From positions 37,823,501 through 37,887,500 of the forward strand of contig CM076152.1 in assembly GCA_038025085.1 (NCBI GenBank): 64,000 nt of DNA, given 5' to 3'. This stretch comes from Tetragonia tetragonoides (taxonomy: Eukaryota > Streptophyta > Magnoliopsida > Caryophyllales > Aizoaceae). This document shows, one piece after another, positions 47,713 to 59,652 of the stretch; the first letter of the stretch is position 1, and each line of letters starts with the position of its first letter. Both the position numbers and the translations under genes were made by a program. Under the pieces are notes generated by a model. That model searched no databases, was not told the origin of the DNA, and saw only the letters and a program-made list of their open reading frames with translations.

Positions 47713-50700
47713 ATCAGAGGCTAGTCCACATCGCGGCGGCGATGAGATTTAGATACGAACGTTGAGCATATGGGAAGGTAGGAGATGAATTGATTGTGTG
47801 TGGTTCTATCATCTATTCATGAGAGAGAAAATAACTTTTTTTTTTGACTTATCAAAATGTAAGAGAAATTAGCTACTACTCAATTCCTTGGATTTGTAAC
47901 GTCTGATAAGTTGTGAGAATGAAGGGAAGGGGATGATGGAGTCATTAAACTCCATTATGTTTTTTGTAACGTCTGATTGTTGCTACCTTCTCTCTCTTTT
48001 TTTTTTCCTTTTTTTTACTAGCCATGAGTCACATGACACGTCATAAGTAACTTGACACATCATTCAACAATTCAACCGACTAATATGGCGAGTCTAATTT
48101 AATCATTGTGTTTTAATCTAATTACATAGATGAGTGTAATGTAGACAAGTTGGTTATACATAGGTGTAGTAAAAAACCATTATCTTCGTGTGTCGTAACG
48201 AGAGTCCCATTTGGTTGATGAGTTTCATTTCATTTGGCCGCAAGTAACAAAAAAAAATCTTTAAAAGAACATAAAAGAAGTAAAAGGCGACAATCTACCA
48301 TAAATTATTTAACCCGTAAATAATTATAAAATATATAAATAAGTACGGTAAATCATAAAAATATAATTTTTCAAAAATACTGTTGACTATCAATCTAACA
48401 AAAATAATATTTTTAGATTGTAAATCTTTATAACTTTTTATAAATAGATTTATCTTTTCACTCAAAAAAAAAAAAAAAAGATTTATTTGGACGGAAGGAT
48501 AACTGCTATCTACAGATGAAATGATTAAAAATTTGAGTTAGAAAAGGGCAAAAACAAAAACAAAAAAAGGAATAATTTTACCCCAAAGAAAAAAGGGGGG
48601 ATTTTAAAGCTACACACACTTAACTTTTTTTTTTGTTGCTAATCTTCTCTCTCTATATAAAGCTGGCATTTTTCGAGAGTTTTAAGCTATGCCACATAGG
48701 CAAACAATTATTTTTAAGTTGGCAAATTTTATCATGATAGAATCAAAAGCCTCATAGAACTCCTAGAATTCTAATATATATGGGAATAATGCTATTGTGC
48801 AATTGATATAAAAGCCGTTCATCGACCAAAGCCCTCAATCCTCATCACACAGCGGCAAAACACCCCCCACGTTTGATATACATGCTTTAATTGGATGCTC
48901 AATCCATGAACAATTTAATTTAGTGAATTAGTATTGATTAGTATATAACCCAATATATATTTTTGGCGTGCAGGTGTGTTTTTAATTCGTTTTGAGGTAT
49001 GGATATCTTTCTCAGCTCCATTATTGCCTTTTTTTTTTGTGGTTAGTTGTTTCATTCTCTCCTTAGTCCTTACTCCCTATTTAATGATGTATATTAATTC
49101 ATTTAATATTACCTTTTTTTTTTATTGTTTTTTCTTCTAATTTTCCCTTAGCTATTGTTATGACTTGGATATGTGAATGAGCATTAGTATCTTTCTCTTG
49201 CTTATCGCTCCCCTATTCGGTAGGTTCTTGAATTATTAATTGGTTGTATAGATAATGGTCTAGCAAGCATAATTGAGAATGGCTAATATGACTAATTAGC
49301 CATCTTTTGTATACTGCAGGTTTCGTCTTCTTATAATGATAGCAACCAAGTACAAGTTGAAGTAGCTAGGTATTAATGTATTATGGCAATTCATTGTCTC
49401 CATTCCTTTAACTTATATATATACTAATCAAAAAAAAAAACAAAAACTTATATATATGTACCCTGTTTATTTGTATAGTTGATCATCGTCTTCATGATCA
49501 GATAATCGTTTCTCAATTTTCACTGCATAGTGGATGATTTGTGTTTTTAATTTCTTACTCCATGTTTTGGTGGAATAATTTTGCTATTATTGCTAGACAA
49601 GTATGAGCCATAGTTTCATGGTCTTTTACTGTTAATTCCTTCACATCTAAAAATAGTGTTATTGCTCTTGCAGAATACAATCATCTCAAGGAAAAAAAAA
49701 AAACAACGTTAATTAGTAAGTCCGTTTTACATCAATCATGGTTTTATAGAGTTTTACCTCATTGTGGCTTACCCTTATAAATAGTTATATACTTATATTT
49801 CATATTATATACTGGCTATTTTTTGGTTAAGCATACTTTTTATTATTAAATAATAATTTTTTAAAATTTCATTAGTCTATAACATCATATCGAGAAATTA
49901 AGTCACAAAAAATCTATGAGAAAGATGAAAAGTCGTAACTTATTTTGAAGGAGTATGAAAAAAGTATAAGAGATTTAGAAAGCTTAAGATATATTGACAG
50001 TATTTTTGTACAATATATAGACACAATATTATGCTAACAACTAGCTAACCACTAGAGCTAAACAAGGAGAGCTAAACTAGGAGAGATATAAGGAAGTATA
50101 TTGACTGTAGGACTGGCAATAATTAGCGGTAAGACTAGAGGTAGTCTTAGCTGTTTTATTGGTGTTTTGCTGTTTGGTTAGCTGATTGGTGTAAAATGAC
50201 TTAAAAGAACATAATATTATTATTTTATAATTAAAATTAAAGGGATAGAATCGAGATTAAATGTCTAAATAATTCCAACAGCTAGCCTTTGGAGTTGAAA
50301 GGCTAATTTTATTAGCTTTTGTAAAACACTACTTTAACCGCTAACAACCACTACTAACAGGAGTTACCGAACACAACAAATTAGGATATAGGTAAGTTCA
50401 AACCACTAACAACTACCCAAAAGTTGGTTGTCGAACACACCATCTACCCACTCCTTTGCTAACTTCATGGGTTAGTATCATCAATATAGAATAGAGAATT
50501 GTCACTAAATTGTGCATCGCACAAACTTGATATAATAATATATAAATATCCTCGGGAGCATAGAGCTACTCCATCAAGCAAAATATATAGGACGCGTTAC
50601 ATAATTTCAGATTTCAAATTAATAATTTACGTTTAGTTTGCTAAAAGGTAATTATCATGATAGAGAATTCGCCAAATGACAACTATATGAGTAATTGAAC

Positions 50701-52131
50701 CAATGGAGGAAACTAAAGAATAGATAATTGAACTTTTAACAACATCATCCCATATAAACTAACTTTGTGTCAATATATATAACCTATTGCTTATTAATCA
50801 GAGCAGACCCTAATTGATATCCATTGAGTGATGAATTCTGTAAGGATTTTAACATTATATTAGAAGTCTGCATATCTCTCTTCTAATGCTACTTATCTTA
50901 ACTTTTTGCTCATAATAAGAGGTGTATATGTACGTATAAGGGCATAAAAACGGCATAAGAGTGTTTGACTTCTTTTTTTCCTTCTTTTACATGATTTTGG
51001 CTTTACAAGGTGACGATTTCTTACTGGTGAATCTTCTTTATTATATTCGTTTTTTTTTTTGGTTTTTTTTGGTCAAATATCACTATGATGATCAAACAAT
51101 TTTTTTATTTGTTGATAATTTAATGTACAGTATTCAATAAGCCGTACTTTCCCCACATGATAGTGTTTTTTGTTTTTTTTTTTCTTTATTTATGGTTTTG
51201 CTTCTCTCTTCCTATTGTCAATAAGCTCTCATTGTTTTATTGTTATATTTCTTAGTTGTAAACTAATTTCAATACATTTAAAAAGGTTATTAACTTGACT
51301 AAAACTTATCTTTTGCAGCTTTTAGAGTCATAAAACTGTTCAAGAATGACAATATCTACATTTTTTTTTGCGACCTATTCATTAAATTTAAGTCTTTAGC
51401 TTTTATATATAATTTATGTACCTATAAATAACGACTCTATTATTTTCCATGTAACAAATTTGTGCATAATTTCAATATGTTGAATATTTATTTAAGAATG
51501 ACAATGTCTACATTTTTTTTTGCGACCTATTCATTAAATTTAAGTCTTTAGCTTTTATATATAATTTATGTACCTATAAATAACGACGTACTCTATTGTT
51601 TTCCATGTAATAAATTTGTGCATAATTTCAATATGTTGAATATTTATTTATTTCAGTTTAATTTCAGGCATGGTTAAAAATATGACTCTATATATTTGAA
51701 GGAAGTGAGCAATAATACAGAGCATATCAATATCTCTTGCTTGATTAGAAAGAATGTTCTACTAAAAGGGATTAGATAAAGCGTAGTTTTTAATATTAAT
51801 AAAATTGTAACTTAAGGGGTGTGACAAGAGTATAATAAGAACTATTTTTAAAATTATAAGTTATGGTCTAAATATCTCTTATGGGCTAATTTTTTGCTAC
51901 TTTATTGATGCATCCCCAAATTCCAATTATTATGTTTCTTTTTATTTATTGCAGGTTTTGAACAATATAGAAGAAGTGTATTAGCTTACTTGAATTTGTT
52001 ATGCGTAGTTGACTTAGAATTTTTGATTAGGATTGTAAATGAAAATAGAAAGTCATGTTACAACTTAAATAATTATAAAAGATTAAAAATAGAAACCTTA
52101 TATAACTTTTTATAAATAATATAGTGAATTG
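47713..52131. other. long AT-rich gene-free region
   Basis: No gene supported. It includes a probable hAT-type MITE remnant at about 50160-50370 (GTGTTTTGCTGTTTGGTTAGC against CCGAACACAAC), a GTGCATCGCAC hairpin near 50512 like those in Helitron ends, and the tandem duplication at 51342-51649. Confidence 0.4.
51342..51649. repeat. tandem duplication, two units of about 152 bp
   Basis: AAGAATGACAATRTCTACATT starts at 51342 and again at 51494. Everything up to CAATATGTTGAATATTTATT is repeated with only a handful of changes, including a GTA insertion after AACGAC in the second unit. Confidence 0.9.
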
Positions 52132-52646
52132 CTAAATACCGCCCCTTTTTACTAGCTACCGTCCCCCCAATTTCCAATTTTACCCTCCCCCCTTTTCCTC
52201 ACTCACTCTCACTCACTCTCACTCATCCTCTCTTCCTCACTCACTCTCACTCATCCTCTCTTCCTCACTCACTCTCACTCATCCTCACCACCACACCATC
52301 ACACCGGCAACCACCACCACTCACGGCACAACCACCACCGGTAAATTTTTTTTTGCGCATTTTTTTTGCACAGTCGTCTGAAATTTTCGACTCACCCTTG
52401 GGTGAGTCGTCTGCTAGAGGCGACTCACCCTTGGGTGAGTCGGAAATTTCAGACGACTCACCCTTGGGTTAGTCGTCTGTAGCAGACGACTCACCCAAGG
52501 GTGAGTCGTCTGTAGCAGACGACTCACCCAAGGGTGAGTCGTCTGAAATTTCCGACTCACCCAAGGGTGAGTCGAAAATTTCAGACGACTGTGCAAAAAA
52601 AAAATTATTATTATTATTTATTATTATTTATTGTTATTATTATTAA

Positions 52647-52685
<39 letters not shown>

Positions 52686-53207
52686 TGATTATTGTTTAAT
52701 TAATTAAAAATGTGAACTAGCTCGGCACCGATTTACCGGCTCCTCCCCTCTACCATTTCACATTTTTAATTAATTAAACAATAATCAGTAATAATAATAA
52801 TAATAATAATATTAATAATAATAACAATAAATAATAATAATAATAATAACAATAAATAATAATAAATAATAATAATAATTTTTTTTTTGCACAGTCGTCT
52901 GAAATTTTCGACTCACCCTTGGGTGAGTCGGAAATTTCAGACGACTGTGCAAAAAAAATGCGCAAAAAAAAATTTACCGGTGGTGGTTGTGCCGTGAGTG
53001 GTGGTGGTTGCCGGTGTGGTGGTGAGGATGAGTGAGAGTGAGTGAGGAAGAGAGGATGAGTGAGAGTGAGTGAGGAAGAGAGGATGAGTGAGAGTGAGTG
53101 AGGAAGAGAGGATGAGTGAGAGTGAGTGAGAGTGAGTGAGGAAAAGGGGTGAGGGTAAAATTGGAAATTGGGGGGGCGGTAGCTAGTAAAAAGGGGGCGG
53201 TATTTAG
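52132..53207. mobile_element. 1.08 kb fold-back element of nested palindromes
   Basis: Ends CTAAATACCGCC and GGCGGTATTTAG are perfect inverted repeats. Pairing continues through nearly the whole element: TACTAGCTACCG, a CTCACTCACTCTCACTCATC minisatellite, CCGGTGGTGGTTGTGCC, TGCGCA, an ATT/AAT triplet tract, and a perfect inner arm TACTGATTATTGTTTAATTA. The spacer is about 41 bases around 52716-52756. The left arm has six copies of a 22 base palindrome, CGACTCACCC-TT-GGGTGAGTCG, themselves arranged as an inverted repeat (52369-52594). The right arm has one (52909-52930). No transposase ORF; non-autonomous. Confidence 0.9.
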
Positions 53208-53229
53208 TAACACCCAATTATGATTCAGT

Positions 53230-53257
53230 CGTGCATCGCACGGGCTTTTAAACTAGT
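53230..53257 (+). mobile_element. Helitron-like 3' terminus
   Basis: The hairpin CGTGC-ATC-GCACG (53230-53242) is followed by GGCTTTTAAACTAG and T, a hairpin then CTRR then T as at Helitron 3' ends. The fold-back element lies about 20 bases upstream and seems to have inserted into the Helitron end. Confidence 0.55.
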
Positions 53258-53262
53258 CAAGC

Positions 53263-53349
53263 TATATACACACTCTTCTTTCAATTAAGCGCGACTACAG
53301 AGGAAGAGAGAGAGAGAAAGTGAGACATTTCTGGGACAATTTGAAAGCG
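53263..53349 (+). promoter_or_regulatory. core promoter and 5' UTR exon of the RSRC2-like gene
   Basis: TATATA at 53263-53268 is followed by a purine-rich GAGAGAGAGA leader. The leader ends at a GT donor (AAAGCG then GTAAGTTTTT, near 53349), and the matching acceptor TGTGTGTAG is at 54801. The UTR intron is thus about 1.45 kb. The TATA sits 7 bases from the Helitron-like CTAG end. Confidence 0.5.
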
Positions 53350-54824
53350 GTAAGTTTTTAGCACTCTTCTTTTGAATCATTCTTCATTTCATTAATCTTC
53401 TACCCCAATTTCTTTCTTTCAATCTAAAAGATTAGGGTTCTTTTTCTGTTCTGAGTGAAAGATGAATGAATGTTATCGTCTAGGGTTTCTGATGATAGTT
53501 AGGATTTGCATGAAATTGGTCACTAGGGTTGTCATCATCCATACAGAGAAGTAAGTCGTTTTAATGTCTGCAAGTGCATGGATTTCGTCAGGGTTCAGTT
53601 CAAGAAAGTGGGTGTTTTTCATATATGTAACACAATAAATTGAAACCAAGTCGTTTAATGTGTGCAATTGCTTGGATTTCGTCAGGGTTCAGTTTAAGAA
53701 AATGGGTATTTTTCATTTATGTAGAAATAGGTTTGTAGTTTTAGACTATTAGTCATTTGCTTGTTGAATTTTATCATACAGCTTTGTAATAAGGTCGTGT
53801 GTGTGTATAAATGCGAACATCAATCAAGAACTAAGTACAGTCAACCCTACATCTTCTAGGGTAGAGATTGTTTATTTATGAGTTGGGTTGGGGCTTGAAA
53901 GAATTTTTGTTGCCACTACTTTTTATATACATATTATGAAATATTTGTTTAATTCAGTGAATGGTATGAAATATTTATATGAATAAGCCTAGTTTCAGAC
54001 TTTCAGCTGGGTGAGTAAGCTTAGTTATGGAGTAGTTGTGGGTGTTTAGATTGAACTTGTTTTCATTCCATCTTCTTTGCTTTTTCTTCCTTTAGTTTTC
54101 GTTACGAGTACTTTTTCTGGGTAAATATGATTTTGGTAGCTTTAGCAGAGATAGAATAGAGGGTTGTTCAGTATCCTTGATTTTCAAAATAATATCAATA
54201 ATAGTGATTTTCATAATAATAGTTAGATGGTCGGTATGGGACCGATTGGATTAGCGTCTTAGTGATACTAAATTAGTGGGGTTTACAATCATACATTTCT
54301 TGCTACATGGGTGTAAAAGAAGATGGGTAGGTCTCTATTGGTTTTTTCTGTGTTAAGTTTCTTTGAATGTTTGTTACTTTGATTCATCAAAGTGAGGTGA
54401 GTTGGATCAGTTCCTGTGATTGGATGTATATCATTAATAACTTTAGAGGCTTGAGTAGTTCTGTTTCCACCAACAAAATCTTCTCCAGTGAATTAAAAGC
54501 TCTTCTGTAATTATCTAGTGTGTCTACAACTCTACATTGAACTGCAGGACTAAGTTCGGTTGTTTACGTTCTGATTCTGCTAGAATATATGTTCATCTTC
54601 TATTTTCATTGTTTCTTTTTCCACTTTGTGGTGGCTGGTAGCTCGAGTAGGAGATGGAGAATGGGGAATCTGAGTTTTGCCGTAGTACCAAAAGTTACTT
54701 GGTGTTGTTATTGATTGTTCATTGTATCCTACTTGATGTGGCTGGACAGCTTGAACTTGATAGACTGATGATGCTTTTGCTTTTTTCAAAATCGTGTGTA
54801 GGTTTTAATTCAACTTTAAGCACC

Positions 54825-57800
54825 ATGGATTCTGATTCGCCATCACCAACACAAGAAAATAGTGAACCAAAGGCTGAGTTTCGCAAGCTTACGAATGATG
54901 CAGCCGCCAGAAAGTATAGGCGTCGTTCCCCGGTTGCCGGATCGTCTGAAGAAGATGGTCAGTCCTTTTTCCTTTTAGTATTACTCGCTCTACTTTTCTT
55001 AGATATCATGGTTGCTTTAATTTTTTTTCTCTTGTTTAGAAACATGTGAAATTCAAGCTATAAACAAGGTAGTAGTTGTTATACAGAGAGATTTCTTCTT
55101 CAAAGTGTTGATAACAATCTCTATATTTTTAAATATATGTTATTGCTCTATGTTTTCTTCCCTTCTTACAATGTGCTGAGAGTTTTCATCTCTGTGTAAC
55201 CTTGTTCTGTCTTCCTTTCTCTATTTCCTCTTTCTCTCACCCAAATTCCCCACTTAAGGTAGTTCAATCTATACTGATGCATTTTCGCTGATGCTATTGG
55301 TGATTTTATTCATTGTTATGCTTATATTAACAGCAAAGTAACAGGGTTGCAATAAACCCTATAGGGATGAAGAGCATGTTTTTGGTGCACTGTTGTTTGT
55401 CTCAGACTCTCAGATACTTTTGCTTGTTTGTCCTGAAAGGAATAACAAAGGAATAACAAATCATGCTTCTTCAATCTTATAGTATTCTCCTATAGTGGAA
55501 CTGGCACATTTATATGTTAACTGAGTAGTCAAGGTGCCAGATGTACTCAATGTGAGCTTTGGGAGTGTTGTGCGCCACTAGAACTCAAAAAGGTTAGGAT
55601 GCAGTATATCCGGTAGCCAGTGCTAAATAACATCGACATTTTACAGTTGATTTTTTCCTGAAAGCGCATTGGAACAAGGTTCTGCTTTGCTGGGTATAAA
55701 TCAATCAGGTGCAAACACCTACTAAACATTGTGTGGCATCTCCTTTTGCTTTTATTTAGCATGTAGTGGAAGTCTTTTTTGAACATCTTCCTGCATTTAT
55801 CCCTATCAAGTCATACATTGCCTTATTTTGGAAAGTTGACAGTAACGAGTAACGGCTAATGAGCATGCTTAAACAGTTGAAAGTGATGAGCATATTCAAT
55901 GAAATCCAAGAAAAGGAAGTTTCACGTTTAGCTAAGTTATGAATAAGAACGTATCCCCTTAATAGTGGACCTGTATTAATGGATGCCTTTAAATTATAAA
56001 TACATCTCCAATCAAGTGTTCTGATGTAAACAACTTCTCTGTAGTTGCTTGGGTAAGGTTGTGAACATTTGAGATCCCTTTTATTGTGCCTTAGGTCAGA
56101 GCCTCATGAGAGGCTTTGGGGTTAATCTTATTGCATTGCTTTGAACTTTGAGATTTTTAGGAAATCACTACTTTTGCTGCTATGATTTGGTATGTACTAG
56201 TGTATGATTTGTGTTGTTGGCATGCTGGAGACTGCAGATTTTGAAATGCTATGGTGACTCATGATCATTGACCACTGTATTTGCAGGGAGCCCGAAGCGT
56301 GATCATGGCTCAAGGAGAGGGAACGATGATAGAGTGGATGACAAGAGCTCCAGTCGAAACCAACATGGTCGCAGCAATGACTCTTACAGACATTCTTCAA
56401 AGGGTTACCACAGTAGGCATGATGAATATTCCAGACACGGAAAGCGTGCAGATGCAGATGAGAGAAGTCATACAAAATCATCTTCTCGGTCAGGTCGAGA
56501 GTCAAGAGGTGGCTCTCATTCTGATTATAGAGATCGAGAGGGTGACTTTGACATGTCAAGGGACCACTACAGAGATATGGATAGGTATTCACGGCATGGA
56601 AGTCGGCATGATGACCGTGATAGGCATGCTAGGGATAGAGATGACCGAGAAGAGAAGCGGGAGTACAGGAGCTCTAGGGATCATAGAAGTAATCGGCACA
56701 GAGCTGATTCCGGCTCGAAAAGGGAAACGGGTGACATGAAGGATTTAGATGGTTCAAAATACAGCCAGGAGGGGAAAAATAGAAAGGATGATATGGACAC
56801 AGATGGAGCTAGGCATGGTGGAGCTGGGGGAAGGTCTGAAGAGGGGTCTGCTTTCCTAAGTGAAGACTTGGCTGCCAAAAAGCCGAAGTTGTTCAGCTCG
56901 GAACAAAGTGATGCCAGGAAAGGTGGGACCTTAGTGGTGTTTTTTCACAACTAGAAGTTTTTTTGTTTTTAATTCTATATCATGAATCCTTGACTCCTTT
57001 TCTATAATGCAAGCTGTCCTCAAAATATATCTGCAGCAGATGACAGACAGACATCAAGTTCCAAGCATGGAGAAGCGGTTGTGGAGAAAGTTAGCCCTGA
57101 GCAAGCCGCCGCTGTTAATGGTTCTGATTCTGCTACAAATGTGGATGCCGCTAAAGTTGCAGCAATGAGAGCAGCTGAATTAGGTGAGTTAGAAATCTTT
57201 GAGAAAAGTTGTATAATTTTTGGATTATATATATTCTAGTGAATAAGGTGTGTGACATTCCATTGTGAATTTACTGTGCCAGTAGGATTTTGTGTAAGAT
57301 TTTTGTTCTAATGGAGAACAGGTGAACTCGTTTTCGTCTTAACTATTGTGCCTTGGTCTTTCATCTTGTCATTTAAGTGGGTTCTGTGGAAATTCATTAC
57401 ACAATAGGTGTGACATTCCATACTCTGCATCTGGCAGTTATCAAAGCTTCCTATTGGAGAGATAGTTGAATCAGTTATATACTTTCGAACAGATTCAGAG
57501 CTCTAGCATAATGCATTGGTTCTAACAAATTTCATCTTGACCAGTTGGTGTCTTATGTCGTCAACCTTTTCCCCTTCCCCCTTACTTTTTCGGGTACTTT
57601 CTTTAAGTGGGACGGGGGAGGTTGGTGCTTGTCAGATTGTATCATACATGTGCAGTAGTCTGTTAATTTTGTAGGTGAGTTTTTGGTCCATGCTGCAGTT
57701 TCAAAGTCTTCATTTCTATTTCCCTTGTTTCTGTTTTTGGCCCACAAACCATTCTCGCTGGATGTGAAATACTTTTAGATTCAATTTCCGTGCTGCCCAC

Positions 57801-59652
57801 CGTAGCGTATTGAGATACAAAGTGATGATGGGGTAGCTATGATAAAGTTTACATCTAACATCTTGTATCTTTCAATTAGGCGAGATAAGAAGCCTGCTCA
57901 ATGTCGAGAAATCTGTCTTGATCCTCTGTTGTCTTCCCCCTCCCTTTTCTTTTATCCTTTAATCAATCATCCTGCTTTTTGGATTTTTCCACCCAGTTTT
58001 CCTCTCAGCCATTGCATGTGCCTTTAGGGTTGAGTTTACATGTGGATGCATCTATAGAAACTATAATTTCTTTGCCCTGCTTAACTTGTTCAGTATATTA
58101 TGATAGTTAGTCGATTGCATACTTCTCTATCCAATTTTGCCCTATTATGCAGTCATGAGGTCTTGACATGCAAAATATCTGATGAGGCTATACCTCGAAT
58201 GTACGTTGTTTATGGTGACATGAATTGTTGTGACCTCTATAGCATTTGAATATTTTGGATGCAATTACAGGAGTTGATTTATGAATTTAAAATGTTGTCT
58301 GTCTGTCCATGTCATTGTGTATAATCCTTGTCAACTGTTTGATGAATAATACCTTTTGTTGTAAAAAAAGAAAAAAACCAATTTGATGAATAATGTTTCT
58401 AGCTTTCTCAATATTATTATTTTACTGCTTGTTGCGCATGCTATCCATACTTCTTGTTTCTGATAAGGGAAAAATATCGCAACAGCTTTACTACACTGTA
58501 GTCTGTAGAAGGACAAGAGGGGAGTGAAGAGTTGAGATTTGAGAAAGAGATGTTGCGAAAGTGTTAGATGCATATTTGATTGATATGAAAGAGCTGACAA
58601 TAATCAGCAACTTGATATAAATATACTTTCCCTTTCATCATAATTTGTCAGCTTCATCCCAAAAATATCTCTTGGAAAGGGTATGAAAGGCAGATTGAGG
58701 GAGGAGACCTGGAATTTTAGTTATTGCCTGTCACTGGAAAGTCTGGCGAGACTGTAAATGGTTTAATCCTTATGTTTTAAAGTACTACATATTGCCCCTC
58801 CTTTTGTAGAAATTTATTGTGCTCCATGACATTTGTCTTAAATTGGTATTTCATGCAGTTAACAAGAACCTTACTGTCACGGGGTTCATGACTGCTGATC
58901 AGAAAAAGAAGCTGCTGTGGGGAAACAAAAAGCATAACAGTACAGAAGAGGTGCTTCTATAATATACTCCTTTAGTACAATGTTATTTTTCTTTTCTTTG
59001 GCTTGAGGTGTGTATCTATGCTATGCATCTTAGTTGTGATGCTCTTATCCCAATAATATGTCTTCTCTGACTCTCTGAGGCACCTTAATTAGTAGCATAT
59101 AGGCAGCTATTGTGTGCATCACGTTGGCGAACATTACCTATGGCATTCTAATCATAATTGAAAATTTGAACTGCGAGAGGGAGTTGAGCATGCTATGGTC
59201 TGTTACTTAGTTTTCTGTTGGCTATCGTTTCCTGCTTACCTATTTCTTTGTAAAATGTCCTGATACCTACAGTCTAACCACCGCTGGGATGCAAGCCTGT
59301 TTTCTGATCGTGAGCGACAGGAGAAGTTCAACAAACTCATGGTAATTCTCTTTTAATTTGCATATCTGATAAGCGTAAAGTAAATGCAAACATTTACATA
59401 TATTCTAGTAAAGAAACCCATCGATAGTTAGCGATTTTCTCTGGTATTCTTTACTAACACAGTTTTAGAGTCTGAGGTTGCCTTGGTACATCTGGCCACT
59501 TGTAGGGTGTGAAGGGCGACGTGAAGGTGGACTCAAAAGCCACGAGCAGCCAAGACGCAGACAAGCAGAAAGAACTCCAGCTGGATTTGGAGAAGCAATA
59601 CGCTGCCGGGCTCCGACGAAGAGATGGCCGCACTGTGGGGTTAGGTTTGTAA
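54825..59652 (+). CDS. RSRC2-like Arg/Ser-rich protein with C-terminal SMAP domain
   Basis: Coding exons 54825-54957, 56287-56922, 57037-57183, 58859-58950, 59273-59341 and 59506-59652 join in phase to 407 residues. Residues about 45-255 are low-complexity, rich in Arg, Asp, Ser and His (DRDRHARDRDDREEKREYR), typical of nuclear RNA-processing proteins. The C-terminal 100 residues form the SMAP/RSRC2 domain: NKNLTVTGFMTADQKKKLLWG, HRWDASLFSDRERQEKFNKLMGVKG, KQKELQLDLEKQYAAGLRRRDGRTVGLG, ending two residues later as in animal RSRC2. A splicing-related nuclear role is inferred from composition; no catalytic site is expected. Exon 3 has a CAGCAG tandem acceptor (57037 or 57040), both in frame. 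No breaks. Confidence 0.88.

Noticed and set aside
52414..52596. 60 codon minus-strand frame with a repeated HPWVSRL motif
   Set aside because: It is a translation of the 22 base palindrome repeats in the fold-back element.
52774..53217. 147 codon frame rich in Ser, Leu and His
   Set aside because: It translates the CTCACTCA minisatellite and triplet tract of the fold-back arm.
56281..56739. 152 codon frame overlapping the RSRC2-like exon
   Set aside because: It is in the wrong frame relative to the phase-matched splice sites and the SMAP-containing exons.
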